The position numbers and the translations under genes were made by a program. A stretch of DNA of 64,000 bases, from the NCBI RefSeq assembly GCF_001610955.1, contig NZ_CP014335.1, positions 971,001 through 1,035,000 on the forward strand, read 5' to 3'. Shown one piece after another: positions 37,580 through 47,023 of this stretch. Numbering within the stretch: position 1 is the first letter of the stretch; every line of letters begins with the position of its first letter. The notes below the pieces were generated by a model. It saw only the letters and a list, made by a program, of their open reading frames with translations. It searched no databases and was not told the DNA's origin. Origin of the DNA: Geobacillus thermoleovorans (lineage in GTDB: Bacteria; Bacillota; Bacilli; Bacillales; Anoxybacillaceae).

Positions 37580-38509
37580 ATGGCCGAATTGAAAGCGGTG
37601 CACCAGGATGCGGCCGATGCCGGGCATCGCTCGCATGTGAGCGTCAAGGCAGTTTGGAGAGAGTTGTCGTCTGTTGTGAAAATCGGAATCGTCAATTCCA
37701 ATTTGATTACGACGTTCGCCGGAATGTGGCTGGCGTTTTATTTTACTGGGGAACACTTTTTGGAGAACCTGCATCTTGTCTTTTTCACACTGTTTGGAGC
37801 AGCGCTTGTCATTGCGGGTTCATGCGCCATCAACAACTACATTGACCGCGACATTGATCAATATATGGAGCGGACGAAAGCACGCCCGACCGTCACCGGG
37901 ACGATGGATCCGCGGCGGGTGCTTTGGCTTGGGATTGGTCTTGTCGCAATCGGCGAGATGGGCCTGCTTATGACAACGGTTACGGCTGCCGTCGTTGGAT
38001 TGATCGGTATGGCGACGTACGTCTTTTTATACACCCTTTGGACGAAGCGCCATTACACGATCAACACCGTTGTCGGCAGCATTTCCGGCGCGGTGCCGCC
38101 GGTTATCGGCTGGACGGCGGTCGATCCGGAGTTTCATATTGTTCCGCTCATCTTGTTTTTGATCATGTTTTTATGGCAGCCGCCGCACTTTTTGGCGTTG
38201 GCGATGAAGCGATGCGAAGAATATCGTGCAGCCGGCATCCCGATGTTGCCGGTCGTCCATGGATTCGCCATGACGAAGCGGCAAATCATCGTTTGGGTGG
38301 CATGTTTGCTGCCGTTGCCGTTTTACTTGTTCTCGCTTGGCGTTCCATTTTTAATCGTGGCCACGCTGCTCAATGTCGGCTGGCTGCTGCTGGGATTGGC
38401 AGGTTTGAAAATGAAAGATGACATCAAATGGGCGAAGTGGATGTTCGTCTATTCGCTCAATTACTTGACGATTTTGTTCGTGGCGATGGTCATCGCGACG
38501 CTTTGGTGA
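37580..38509 (+). CDS. ctaB: protoheme IX farnesyltransferase (heme O synthase)
   Basis: A 309-residue UbiA-family membrane enzyme that adds farnesyl to protoheme, giving heme O for CtaA. Polyprenyl-binding motif [19 protein letters not shown] in the first half, and a second motif in YTLWTKR / [10 protein letters not shown]; about nine membrane helices. ATG 37580 is behind GGAGGAACAGGAG; the open frame upstream lacks an RBS. First gene of ctaBCDEF. Confidence 0.95.
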   Translation: MAELKAVHQDAADAGHRSHVSVKAVWRELSSVVKIGIVNSNLITTFAGMWLAFYFTGEHFLENLHLVFFTLFGAALVIAGSCAINNYIDRDIDQYMERTKARPTVTGTMDPRRVLWLGIGLVAIGEMGLLMTTVTAAVVGLIGMATYVFLYTLWTKRHYTINTVVGSISGAVPPVIGWTAVDPEFHIVPLILFLIMFLWQPPHFLALAMKRCEEYRAAGIPMLPVVHGFAMTKRQIIVWVACLLPLPFYLFSLGVPFLIVATLLNVGWLLLGLAGLKMKDDIKWAKWMFVYSLNYLTILFVAMVIATLW

Positions 38510-38518
38510 ATTAAGATA

Positions 38519-38544
38519 AAATTCTTTCTTTAGTGAAAGAATTT
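38519..38544 (+). other. intercistronic hairpin between ctaB and ctaC
   Basis: AAATTCTTTC/GAAAGAATTT, a perfect 10-bp AT-rich stem with a 6-base loop. Followed by ATATAC, not a T-run. It may stabilise or process the mRNA so that oxidase subunits exceed CtaB. Confidence 0.6.
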
Positions 38545-38586
38545 ATATACATTTATCCATCAAAGAAAGAGGGGTTTGATTAGGCT

Positions 38587-39657
38587 ATGAACAAGGGGCT
38601 CTGTAACTGGCGCTTATTTTCCCTGTTCGGGATGATGGCGCTGTTGCTCGCCGGTTGCGGCAAACCGTTTTTATCGACGCTCCAGCCCGCCGGTGAAGTA
38701 GCGGACATGCAGTATTCGCTCATGCTGTTGAGCACATCGATCATGGTGCTCGTCATTGTCGTCGTGGCGATCATCTTCGTTTACGTTGTCATCCGCTTCC
38801 GGCGGCGCAAGGGGGAAGAAAATAAAATCCCGAAGCAAGTGGAAGGGAACCATAAACTGGAAATTATCTGGACTGTCATTCCGATCATCCTCTTGCTCAT
38901 TTTGGCCGTGCCGACGGTATCAACCACGTTTAAACTGGCCGATGTCAAGGCGATGAACGACAAAAAACGAGATAAGGATACAGTTGTCGTCAATGTTCGC
39001 GCCAACCAATACTGGTGGGAGTTTGAATATCCGGATTACGGCATTATCACGAGCCAAGATTTGGTCGTGCCGACGAATGAAAAAGTGTATTTCAACTTGA
39101 TTGCGTCGGATGTCAAACATTCGTTCTGGATTCCGGCGGTCGGCGGCAAAATGGATACGAACACCGACAACAAAAACCAATTTTGGCTTGTTTTTGACCA
39201 AAAGGCGACCGATAAAGCCGGCGGCGTCTTTTACGGCAAATGTGCGGAGCTTTGCGGTCCGTCCCATGCGCTGATGGATTTTAAAGTTCGGCCGTTGCCG
39301 CGCGACCAATTTGACGCCTGGGTGAAAAAGATGCAAAATGCGAAAAAACCGGTTGTCACCGATCCGGTCGCCAAAGAAGGGGAAGCGATTTTCAATAAAA
39401 GCTGTATTGGCTGCCATGCGGTGACGCCTGTGGACAAGCGTCCGGTGCAAGCGCGCACGGCGCCGAACTTGGCGAACTTTGGCGATCGCGAACGAATCGC
39501 CGGTATTTTGGAGCATAATGAAGAAAATCTGAAAAAATGGCTGAGAGACCCGAACAGCGTGAAGCCAGGAAATAAAATGGCGGGTACATATGGCCACTTG
39601 ACGGAAGAGCAAATTGATGCATTGACGAAATATTTGATGAGCTTAAAAGTGGAATAA
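38587..39657 (+). CDS. ctaC: cytochrome caa3 oxidase subunit II (with cytochrome c domain)
   Basis: A 356-residue lipoprotein. Signal peptide with lipobox LLAGC (C24), two membrane helices (about 45-68 and 92-112), then the CuA domain with C219, C223, H227 and M230 in CAELCGPSHALM, and a fused cytochrome c domain with C273-x2-C276-H277 and a late Met ligand (GNKMAG). The cytochrome fusion defines the caa3 type, which takes electrons from cytochrome c on the outer face. Confidence 0.97.
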   Translation: MNKGLCNWRLFSLFGMMALLLAGCGKPFLSTLQPAGEVADMQYSLMLLSTSIMVLVIVVVAIIFVYVVIRFRRRKGEENKIPKQVEGNHKLEIIWTVIPIILLLILAVPTVSTTFKLADVKAMNDKKRDKDTVVVNVRANQYWWEFEYPDYGIITSQDLVVPTNEKVYFNLIASDVKHSFWIPAVGGKMDTNTDNKNQFWLVFDQKATDKAGGVFYGKCAELCGPSHALMDFKVRPLPRDQFDAWVKKMQNAKKPVVTDPVAKEGEAIFNKSCIGCHAVTPVDKRPVQARTAPNLANFGDRERIAGILEHNEENLKKWLRDPNSVKPGNKMAGTYGHLTEEQIDALTKYLMSLKVE

Positions 39658-39679
39658 AGCATGAGAAGGAGGTTTCACC

Positions 39680-41551
39680 GTGAGTACAATCGCGCGCAAA
39701 AAGGGTGTTGGCGCCGTTTTGTGGGATTATTTGACAACGGTCGACCATAAAAAAATCGCCCATCTGTACTTGATTGCCGGCGGGTTTTTCTTCCTGCTCG
39801 GCGGTCTCGAGGCGTTGTTCATCCGCATTCAGCTCGCCAAGCCGAACAACGATTTCCTTGTCGGCGGGTTGTATAACGAAGTGTTGACGATGCATGGGAC
39901 GACGATGATTTTCTTGGCTGCGATGCCGCTTGTTTTCGCCTTTATGAACGCAGTCGTGCCGCTGCAGATCGGCGCGCGCGACGTCGCGTTCCCGTTTTTG
40001 AACGCTCTTGGATTCTGGATGTTTTTCTTCGGTGGTTTGTTTTTGAACTGTTCATGGTTTTTAGGCGGCGCACCGGACGCTGGTTGGACGTCGTATGCGT
40101 CGCTGTCGCTTGACTCAAAAGCGCATCATGGCATCGACTTTTATACGCTCGGGCTGCAAATTTCCGGCTTCGGAACGATCATGGGTGCCATTAACTTTCT
40201 TGTGACGATCATCAACATGCGCGCTCCGGGCATGACGTTTATGCGCATGCCGATGTTCACATGGGCGACGTTTGTGACGTCGGCGCTCATCTTGTTTGCG
40301 TTTCCGCCGCTTACGGTCGGCTTGATTTTCATGATGATGGATCGATTGTTTGGCGGCAACTTCTTTAACCCCGCTGCCGGCGGCAATACGATCATCTGGG
40401 AGCACTTGTTCTGGGTGTTCGGCCATCCGGAAGTATACATCCTTGTCTTGCCGGCGTTCGGCATTTTCTCGGAAATTTTCGCGACGTTCTCGCGCAAACG
40501 CCTATTCGGTTATTCGTCAATGGTGTTTGCGACGGTGCTTATTGCTTTCTTAGGGTTCATGGTATGGGCGCACCATATGTTCACGGTCGGGATGGGGCCG
40601 ATTGCGAACGCCATCTTTGCCGTCGCGACGATGACGATCGCCGTTCCGACAGGAGTCAAAATTTTCAACTGGCTGTTTACGATGTGGGGCGGAAGCATCA
40701 AATTCACAACGCCGATGCATTATGCCGTCGCCTTCATCCCGTCGTTCGTCATGGGCGGGGTGACCGGGGTCATGTTGGCGTCGGCGGCGGCGGACTATCA
40801 ATACCATGACAGCTATTTCGTCGTTGCGCACTTCCATTACGTCATCGTCGGCGGGGTTGTGTTCGCTTTGCTCGCGGGCACGCATTATTGGTGGCCGAAA
40901 ATGTTTGGCCGCATGCTGAATGAAACGCTCGGCAAAATTACGTTCTGGCTGTTCTTTATCGGGTTCCATTTAACGTTCTTTATTCAGCACTTCCTTGGTT
41001 TGACAGGGATGCCGCGGCGCGTGTTTACGTATTTGCCGCATCAAGGATGGGAGACTGGCAACTTGATCAGTACGATCGGCGCGTTCTTTATGGCGGCCGC
41101 CACGGTCATTTTGCTCATTAACATCGTGATTACAACCGCAAAAGGAGAAAAAGTGGCGGGCGATGCGTGGGGCGACGGCCGCACGCTCGAATGGGCGATC
41201 GCTTCGCCGCCGCCGGTGTACAATTTTGCCCAACTGCCGCTCGTCCGCGGGCTGGACGCTTTCTGGCTCGAAAAAATGGAAGGCAAAAACGAATTGACGC
41301 CAGCCGAACCGCTTGGCGACATCCATATGCCGAATTCGTCGTTCCTGCCGTTTGTCATTGCGTTCGGTCTGTTTGTCGCCGCCTTCGGCTTTACGTATCA
41401 TAACGATGCTGGATGGGGCTTGCCGGTCGGCATTCTTGGCCTGCTCATTACGCTCGGTTCGATGTTCTTGCGCTCGGTGATCGATGATCACGGCTTCCAC
41501 ATCCATAAAGAAGAAGTGCTTGAACTTGAGAAGAAGGGGGCGAACGCCTGA
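39680..41551 (+). CDS. ctaD: cytochrome caa3 oxidase subunit I
   Basis: A 623-residue heme-copper oxidase core with at least 12 membrane helices. Heme a ligand region LTMHGTTMIF, CuB ligands in WVFGHPEVYIL (His-Tyr crosslink) and WAHHMF, and VAHFHYVIVGG for the heme a3/a ligands. A C-terminal extension carries further helices. GTG 39680 has AAGGAGG eight bases before it. Stop and next start overlap (TGATG). Confidence 0.97.
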   Translation: MSTIARKKGVGAVLWDYLTTVDHKKIAHLYLIAGGFFFLLGGLEALFIRIQLAKPNNDFLVGGLYNEVLTMHGTTMIFLAAMPLVFAFMNAVVPLQIGARDVAFPFLNALGFWMFFFGGLFLNCSWFLGGAPDAGWTSYASLSLDSKAHHGIDFYTLGLQISGFGTIMGAINFLVTIINMRAPGMTFMRMPMFTWATFVTSALILFAFPPLTVGLIFMMMDRLFGGNFFNPAAGGNTIIWEHLFWVFGHPEVYILVLPAFGIFSEIFATFSRKRLFGYSSMVFATVLIAFLGFMVWAHHMFTVGMGPIANAIFAVATMTIAVPTGVKIFNWLFTMWGGSIKFTTPMHYAVAFIPSFVMGGVTGVMLASAAADYQYHDSYFVVAHFHYVIVGGVVFALLAGTHYWWPKMFGRMLNETLGKITFWLFFIGFHLTFFIQHFLGLTGMPRRVFTYLPHQGWETGNLISTIGAFFMAAATVILLINIVITTAKGEKVAGDAWGDGRTLEWAIASPPPVYNFAQLPLVRGLDAFWLEKMEGKNELTPAEPLGDIHMPNSSFLPFVIAFGLFVAAFGFTYHNDAGWGLPVGILGLLITLGSMFLRSVIDDHGFHIHKEEVLELEKKGANA

Positions 41552-42171
41552 TGCATGCAGAGGAAAAATTGACGGCCGAGACGTTTCCGGCCGCGCCGGA
41601 ACGCGCCACCCTTGAGGGGAAAAATAAGTTTCTTGGCTTCTGGCTCTTTTTAGGCGGAGAGACGGTGCTGTTCGCCTCTCTCTTCGCCACCTATTTGGCG
41701 CTCAAAGATAAAACGAACGGCGGCCCTTCGGCGGAAGAACTGTTCCAAATGCCGGTCGTGTTCATGGCGACGATGCTGCTGCTAACCAGCAGCTTGACGA
41801 GCGTGTATGCCATTTATCATATGAAAAACTTTGACTTTAAAAAGATGCAGCTCTGGTTTGGCATTACCGTTTTGCTTGGCGCCGGCTTTTTGGGCTTGGA
41901 AATTTACGAGTTCAATGAATATGTGCATGAAGGCCATAAGTTTACGACCAGCGCTTTCGCTTCAGCGTTCTACACGCTCGTTGGCACGCACGGAAGCCAC
42001 GTCGCGTTCGGGTTGCTTTGGATTTTGACGCTCATGATTCGCAACGCTAAGCGTGGGTTGAATTTATACAACGCCCCGAAGTTTTACGTCGCGAGCCTTT
42101 ATTGGCACTTCATCGATGTTGTCTGGGTGTTCATTTTTACCGTTGTATACTTGATGGGAATGGTGGGGTGA
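41551..42171 (+). CDS. ctaE: cytochrome caa3 oxidase subunit III
   Basis: A 206-residue subunit with five membrane helices. Typical segments are GFWLFLGGETVLFASLFATY near the start and TLVGTHGSHVAFGLLW, YWHFIDVVWVFIFTVVYL near the end. Translationally coupled to ctaD by TGATG. Confidence 0.96.
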   Translation: MHAEEKLTAETFPAAPERATLEGKNKFLGFWLFLGGETVLFASLFATYLALKDKTNGGPSAEELFQMPVVFMATMLLLTSSLTSVYAIYHMKNFDFKKMQLWFGITVLLGAGFLGLEIYEFNEYVHEGHKFTTSAFASAFYTLVGTHGSHVAFGLLWILTLMIRNAKRGLNLYNAPKFYVASLYWHFIDVVWVFIFTVVYLMGMVG

Positions 42172-42175
42172 ACGT

Positions 42176-42508
42176 ATGGCGAACCAAACGAATTCAGGAA
42201 ATGAGCGCATCGACTTAGCGTATCGCCGCCGGAAAAATGCGGAAGAAATGCGCCATCAAATGATTGCATTCGTTTTGATGATTTTGTTGACGCTCATTGC
42301 CTTCGCCGCCGTTGGTTACGAAGAGTTTTCCCATTGGTTTGTCGTTCCGTTTATTTTGCTTTTAGCCGCCGTGCAGGTCGCATTTCAGCTGTATTATTTC
42401 ATGCACATGAGCCATAAAGGCCACGAATTCCCGGCGATGTTTATTTACGGCGGTGTGGCGGTTATGCTTCTACTTGTTTGGGCGTTTACAACAGTCGTTT
42501 GGTGGTAA
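42176..42508 (+). CDS. ctaF: cytochrome caa3 oxidase subunit IV
   Basis: A 110-residue small subunit with three membrane helices (about 28-45, 53-72, 82-105) after a charged N-terminus (LAYRRRKNAEEMRHQ). It starts 4 bases after ctaE and ends the operon at a terminator. Confidence 0.95.
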   Translation: MANQTNSGNERIDLAYRRRKNAEEMRHQMIAFVLMILLTLIAFAAVGYEEFSHWFVVPFILLLAAVQVAFQLYYFMHMSHKGHEFPAMFIYGGVAVMLLLVWAFTTVVWW

Positions 42509-42509
42509 G

Positions 42510-42548
42510 AAAAGGGGGAATCGGTTTTTGCACCGGTTTCCCCTTTTT
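42510..42548 (+). terminator. terminator of the ctaBCDEF operon
   Basis: AAAAGGGG(G)AA and TTTCCCCTTTT arms with inner CGGT/ACCG pairing; T-run at the end. Confidence 0.88.
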
Positions 42549-42610
42549 CAATAGCCTTGGCGCGGCGTCGTATAGTATAATGGGAAAGGACAAATCAGGA
42601 GGGGATTCGT

Positions 42611-43513
42611 ATGTTTCAATCGCTGCAAATGTTTGGCCCCGTTGCCCTTTGGAGTCCGTTTTTTTTGCTTATGTTAGCGGCGGTTGCGTTGCTGTACATT
42701 GGGATCACCGGGCCATGGCGGCAGCGTTTCGGCCTCGGTGATGCCGTTTCGGAGAAGCAGAAAGCGTATTTTTTGACCGGGATTGCGCTTCTTTATATAT
42801 GCAAAGGGTCTCCGTTGGATTTGATGGGCCATTTGACGTTCACCGCCCATATGGTGCAAATGGCAGTGCTGTATTTGATCGTGCCGCAATGTTTTATTTT
42901 AGGCATTCCGGCGCCGCTTTATGAGCGCGCATTCCGCATCACAGCAGTGCGCCGCGTGTTTCGGCTGTTGACAAAGCCAATTGTGGCGTTGCTGCTGTTT
43001 AACGGCTTGTTTTCGCTTTATCACGTTCCATTCATTTTTGACGCTGTGAAAATGAATATGTGGCTGCATGCGTTTGTTACCTCGGTCATTTTCGTTGCCG
43101 CGTTTTGCATGTGGTGGCCGCTTGTCAACAAGCTGCCCGATTGGCAAACGTTGTCCGGCCTAAAAAAAATGGGTTACATTTTCGCTGACGGCATGCTGTT
43201 GACCCCGGCTTGCGCGCTCATCATTTTTACCGATACGCCGCTTTATGCGACGTATACTGACCCGAAAGCATGGATGGCCGCGCTGGCTCTATGCGTTCCT
43301 CAAGGGACGCTGGCTTCGCTTGATTTGACCGGGCCGCAAATGTTTTTATCGATGTCGCCGCTCCATGATCAGCAGCTCGGCGGAGTGTTGATGAAAATCA
43401 TCCAGGAAATCGTGTACGGGACGATGCTGTTCTTCATCTTCACCGAATGGTATCGGAAGGAGCGGGAGAAAGAGCCAAGCATGGATATGGAGCCGCGGCC
43501 GACCAAACTGTAA
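42611..43513 (+). CDS. ctaG: cytochrome c oxidase assembly factor CtaG
   Basis: A 300-residue membrane protein (about seven helices) of the CtaG/caa3_CtaG family needed for caa3 oxidase formation, probably in copper insertion. Recognisable stretches: SPLDLMGHLTFTAHMVQMAVLYLIVPQ, YHVPFIFDA and LSMSPLHDQQLGG. Unrelated to Cox11-type CtaG. ATG 42611 behind AGGAGGGG. TATAAT at 42576-42581 suggests a promoter of its own after the operon terminator. Confidence 0.94.
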   Translation: MFQSLQMFGPVALWSPFFLLMLAAVALLYIGITGPWRQRFGLGDAVSEKQKAYFLTGIALLYICKGSPLDLMGHLTFTAHMVQMAVLYLIVPQCFILGIPAPLYERAFRITAVRRVFRLLTKPIVALLLFNGLFSLYHVPFIFDAVKMNMWLHAFVTSVIFVAAFCMWWPLVNKLPDWQTLSGLKKMGYIFADGMLLTPACALIIFTDTPLYATYTDPKAWMAALALCVPQGTLASLDLTGPQMFLSMSPLHDQQLGGVLMKIIQEIVYGTMLFFIFTEWYRKEREKEPSMDMEPRPTKL

Positions 43514-43561
43514 AGCGCGGTTGGCCGCCAACGATGAACAAAGAAGAAAGGGAGAGAAGCG

Positions 43562-44017
43562 ATGGCCGTTTTACCGACAATCAGCACGAGCTGCATCGTG
43601 ATCAGCGCTTTGCTTGTTGCTTATGGGTGGTATTTGATCAGCCGCAGGCGGATCGAAGCGCATAAAAAGGTGATGCTGACGGCAGCGGTGTTTGCTTTGC
43701 TGTTTTTCACCATTTACATGTCGCGGACGTTGTTTATCGGCAATACGAGCTTTGGCGGGCCGGAGAACGTCAAAGTGTACTATACGCTGTTTCTTATTTT
43801 CCATATTGTGCTGGCGACAGTTGGCGCCGTATTTGGTCTTGTCACGATTTGGACGGGATTGAAAGACAAGAGGGCCCGCCATCGTCGGCTTGGGCCGATC
43901 ACCAGCATCATTTGGTTTGGCAGCGCCTCAACCGGGGTCGTCGTCTATTGGCTGCTTTATGTCCTCTATCCAGGGGGCCAAACGACGTCGCTCATCAAGG
44001 CGGTGCTCGGTTTTTAA
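43562..44017 (+). CDS. yozB: DUF420 membrane protein (YozB-like)
   Basis: A 151-residue protein with four membrane helices and conserved histidines (RIEAHKKVML, LIFHIVLATVG, RARHRRLGPIT). Such proteins often lie next to oxidase genes and are thought to act in their assembly. ATG 43562 behind GGGAGAGAAGCG. It follows ctaG by 48 bases and is probably cotranscribed with it. Confidence 0.88.
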   Translation: MAVLPTISTSCIVISALLVAYGWYLISRRRIEAHKKVMLTAAVFALLFFTIYMSRTLFIGNTSFGGPENVKVYYTLFLIFHIVLATVGAVFGLVTIWTGLKDKRARHRRLGPITSIIWFGSASTGVVVYWLLYVLYPGGQTTSLIKAVLGF

Positions 44018-44112
44018 CCGGCGGGCAAGGAGCAAGGGCAGCGGCGGTTGCATAGCATAGAATACAACACGCCTATATAGACGTGATTTTGTGCAGCGGG
44101 GGGGGGAAGGCG

Positions 44113-44418
44113 GTGAACACGTTTCGCTATCGGAAACGGAGCGCCGTAGAGGCGACGCTATTGACAATTGTCATGATGTGTGTGCGCGGCCAGACGGAGG
44201 TCGCCCTTGACGATTGTGAGGTGTTCATCACCGTTGCTCAAGGCGGGCGGTGCCGCGTCACGGTAAAGATGTCCATTCGATATGGGGCGCCGGTGATGGA
44301 AGTTTGCCGCCAGCTGCAACAGCATATTGCCGAGGAGATCGCCGCGATGACGCCATATGTCGCCGAGGCGGTCGACATTGTTGTCAAACGGCTTGTCATG
44401 CCGGAAAAAAACGCATGA
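44113..44418 (+). CDS. Asp23/Gls24-like protein
   Basis: A 101-residue protein. The order (ALDDCEVFITVAQGGRCRVTVKMSIRYGAPVMEVCRQLQQHI, then EEIAAMTPYVAEAVDIVVKRL) follows the Asp23/Gls24 alkaline-shock domain, with a variable N-terminus. GTG 44113 is chosen with the G-rich RBS before it; the frame is open for 10 further codons. No neighbour suggests a specific role. The assignment is by fold pattern only. Confidence 0.6.
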   Translation: MNTFRYRKRSAVEATLLTIVMMCVRGQTEVALDDCEVFITVAQGGRCRVTVKMSIRYGAPVMEVCRQLQQHIAEEIAAMTPYVAEAVDIVVKRLVMPEKNA

Positions 44419-44442
44419 GAACCGCGCTCTCATGCGTTTTTT
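44412..44442. terminator. bidirectional terminator
   Basis: CGCATGAGA/TCTCATGCG, perfect, with TTTTTT on the + strand side and TTTTTTT on the minus strand side. Confidence 0.92.
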
Positions 44443-44455
44443 GATTATTCTTTGA

Positions 44456-44815
44456 TTATTCTTTGATTTTTTCAAGCTCGCTTTTGACCTGCGCCAACAC
44501 GTTTTGGCATTGGCTGACAAGAGAGGACGGAAAATGCTCATCATCGCCGTATTCGACGCCGTGTGGATAGTAATGTTTCCCTAAAATCGGCGTGAGCAGC
44601 TTAATGAGTGCATAGCGCGAATCGACGTTTCCCTCAATGGCGTATCCTTGAACGCGCAAATAGTAGGTGCCTTCTTTCACGACGTATTTCCGGTCGTATG
44701 TGACCCGTTCATAATCCCATTGCGCCGCGCGTACAAAGCCGAGGCGCTCCATAATGTCATCAAGGCGGGATAGTTCGACCGTCTGATTTTCCAGTCCGGT
44801 ATTTTCAAACTTCAT
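44456..44815 (-). CDS. yugN: YugN-like family protein
   Basis: A 119-residue protein of the YugN-like family (function unknown): MKFENTGLENQTVELSRLD, GFVRAAQWDYERVTYDRKY and ILGKHYYPHGVEYGDDE are conserved. ATG 44815 has TAGGAGG about 7-8 bases upstream; the extra upstream codons lack an RBS. The stop lies in a short tandem repeat (unit TTGATTATTCT, nearly three copies, 44441-44472). Confidence 0.82.
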   Translation of the reverse strand: MKFENTGLENQTVELSRLDDIMERLGFVRAAQWDYERVTYDRKYVVKEGTYYLRVQGYAIEGNVDSRYALIKLLTPILGKHYYPHGVEYGDDEHFPSSLVSQCQNVLAQVKSELEKIKE

Positions 44816-44990
44816 CCTTCTTCCTCCTAACAACACAGTATGTAAAAGCGCCAAACAGGAAATCATCCCCTCATTTATAATAGTACGAAAACGGTTTGCT
44901 TTTCAACGAATTGTTTGCCGTTGTTTCCGTTTCGCTCGCATTTTTTTGTGTGATCCGGCGCACAATACGGGTAGAAAGGAGAGACGAAGA

Positions 44991-45416
44991 ATGCAAACGG
45001 TACGGGACGTCATGTCAACGGATGTGCAATATTGCACCCCCCTTGACAATCTCTACGAAGCGGCGGTAAAAATGCGCGATTTCAACGTCGGGGCGATTCC
45101 GATTGTCGATGACGGCCGCCTTGTCGGAATGATTACCGACCGCGATATTGTCGTGCGCGGCATGGCTGAAAAACGTCCTGGTTCGACTGCGGTGACGGAA
45201 GTGATGAGCCGCGATCTCGTCACGCTTTCTCCGGACGATTCGGTGCAAAAGGCAGCAGATATGATGGCACGTCACCAAATTCGCCGCCTCCCGGTCGTAG
45301 AAAACGGGCGTTTGGTCGGCATCATCTCGCTCGGCGATTTGGCGACGAACCGCTATTCTGATGAACGCGCGGGTCGTGCGTTAAGCGAGATTTCCGAACA
45401 AGACGCCATCCATTGA
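44991..45416 (+). CDS. ylbB: CBS-domain pair protein YlbB
   Basis: A 141-residue protein made of two CBS domains (VRDVMSTDVQYCTP..., VMSRDLVTLSPDDS...), close to B. subtilis YlbB. CBS pairs bind adenosine nucleotides; the ligand is unknown. Differs from DarB in lacking its signature stretches. ATG 44991 behind AAAGGAGAG. Confidence 0.88.
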   Translation: MQTVRDVMSTDVQYCTPLDNLYEAAVKMRDFNVGAIPIVDDGRLVGMITDRDIVVRGMAEKRPGSTAVTEVMSRDLVTLSPDDSVQKAADMMARHQIRRLPVVENGRLVGIISLGDLATNRYSDERAGRALSEISEQDAIH

Positions 45417-45428
45417 CAAATGCAACGG

Positions 45429-45479
45429 ACACGGCTTCTTTCGAGGAGGAGCGCTCTTTTTGGGTGTCCTCTTTTTTTT
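45429..45479 (+). terminator. terminator after ylbB
   Basis: GGACAC/GTGTCC with a long loop, or GAGGA/TCCTC, followed by eight T. The exact fold is uncertain. Confidence 0.6.
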
Positions 45480-45539
45480 GCCTCTAAAAAACGGCTATAA
45501 TGGCAATAAGGAGATTGCGCAGAAAGCGGGAGTTGCCGT

Positions 45540-46547
45540 GTGAAATGGTTTTTCCTTTTTTTGTTTTTCTTGATTGGATTGTATTATTTTGTGCCGAGTC
45601 CGCCGCCCCCGAGCCCCCCGGAGCAGCCAGAGACGAATCGATACATGTTGAAAGAGCCGAAGGCGACGGCCGGCATCGTTGCGTTGATCGGGCAATCGGC
45701 GCAAGAGGCGAAAAAACTGTTTGGCGCCCCAGACCGAATCGACCCGTCAGCTTACGGATATGACTGGTGGGTGTACAGCCGTCGACCCGAGTCGTACGTG
45801 CAGATTGGCATCTTGCGCGGTCGCGTCGTCACCGCCCTTGTCGGCGGAGAGAAGGTGAACGTTGAACCGTTTGCGGTCGGCCAGCGGTTGCAGACGATTT
45901 TTCAAACGATGCCGGTGCTATCGAACATTGAGATTAAGCTAGGCAACGGGACATACCGGTTTGAGCTGTCTGAACAAGATTACTCATCAAGGCCGGTTGT
46001 CAAAGTTGGCAGCGTCTACGCTCAGCTGTATGTTGACCGCTTTACCGGCGAGGTGGCGGCGATCCGCCTGATGGATGCAGAAACGTTCGTCAAGTTGCGG
46101 CCGTACGAGCTCGTTTACCGCGGCAGCCTGCCGGCGGCCGCGCCGCTGTCGGAAGAAAAGCGACAGGCTGTTGATGCGGCCAACGCGAAGCAAATTTTTG
46201 ACTGGACGAATTTGATCCGCCGTCGCCATGGGCTTTCCTCTCTCATGTGGGATGACAAGGCCGCTGCCGCTGCGGAAAAACATAGCCGAGATATGCATGA
46301 TCACCAGTTTTTCTCCCACGAGTCGCCGCAGTATGGCGATTTATCGAGGCGGCTTGGCGCGCTTCACATTCCGTTCCAGCTTGCCGGGGAAAATATCGCC
46401 GCCCATCAAGTCGATGGCGTTGAGGCGACCATCGGATGGCTGAACAGCCAAAACCATCGGAAAATTATGTTGAACGAAGAGTTCACCCGCTTGGGCGTTG
46501 GCGTCTACGCCGATTACTATACGCAAAACTTCTTTACGCCGCTCTAA
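45540..46547 (+). CDS. ylbC: CAP/SCP-domain protein YlbC
   Basis: A 335-residue secreted or anchored protein. N-terminal hydrophobic segment (about 3-18) followed by a proline-rich stretch, a CAP-associated N-terminal domain (about 45-190) and a C-terminal CAP (cysteine-rich secretory protein-like) domain with FSHESPQYGDLSRRL and LAGENIAAHQVDG. Bacillus relatives are spore- or envelope-associated, function unknown. GTG 45540, overlapping no other gene. Confidence 0.88.
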   Translation: MKWFFLFLFFLIGLYYFVPSPPPPSPPEQPETNRYMLKEPKATAGIVALIGQSAQEAKKLFGAPDRIDPSAYGYDWWVYSRRPESYVQIGILRGRVVTALVGGEKVNVEPFAVGQRLQTIFQTMPVLSNIEIKLGNGTYRFELSEQDYSSRPVVKVGSVYAQLYVDRFTGEVAAIRLMDAETFVKLRPYELVYRGSLPAAAPLSEEKRQAVDAANAKQIFDWTNLIRRRHGLSSLMWDDKAAAAAEKHSRDMHDHQFFSHESPQYGDLSRRLGALHIPFQLAGENIAAHQVDGVEATIGWLNSQNHRKIMLNEEFTRLGVGVYADYYTQNFFTPL

Positions 46548-46627
46548 AAATTGGGCGCACCTCTCTTTGTTGGATGCGATATGATATGGCAGATAGGCAT
46601 GAGTGGACGAAAGGGATGAGAACCGCC

Positions 46628-47011
46628 ATGGTCAAGCCTCTGCATCCTTCCGTTGAACAGTTTAAACAGTTTGTGAAAAAACATCCAAAAATCATCCAAG
46701 AGGTGCGCAGTGGCAAAAAGACGTGGAAACAAGTGTATGAGGATTGGTATTTGTTCGGGGAAGACGATGACATATGGGAGCCGTATCGGGAAACAAACGG
46801 TGCGGCAAAAGAGGAGGAAAAAGGAACGAACAAATGGCTCGATAAGCTCGCGTCTATGCTTGGACAGATCGATGCAACCGATGTGCAAAAACATTTGGCG
46901 AACGTCCAGCAGGCGATCGCGGCGATCCAAAGCATTCTTTCCGAATTTCAAGGGGCCGGTCAAGAACAAAGAAACAAAGAAGCGCATCCGTTTTCGTTCC
47001 GCAAAGATTAA
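46628..47011 (+). CDS. ylbD: YlbD family spore coat protein
   Basis: A 127-residue protein matching YlbD: HPSVEQFKQFVKKHPKIIQEVRSG, KTWKQVYEDWYLFGE and a C-terminal helix VQQAIAAIQSILSEFQG. In B. subtilis it is linked to the spore coat and sigma-E expression. ATG 46628 is chosen with AAAGGGATGAG 9 bases upstream; ATG 46616 sits on top of that RBS. Forms a pair with ylbE. Confidence 0.85.
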   Translation: MVKPLHPSVEQFKQFVKKHPKIIQEVRSGKKTWKQVYEDWYLFGEDDDIWEPYRETNGAAKEEEKGTNKWLDKLASMLGQIDATDVQKHLANVQQAIAAIQSILSEFQGAGQEQRNKEAHPFSFRKD

Positions 47012-47023
47012 AGGGTGGTGGCG

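Noticed and set aside
44441..44472. CRISPR-like repeat
   Set aside because: Direct tandem units of 11 bases without spacers; no CRISPR features anywhere in the window.
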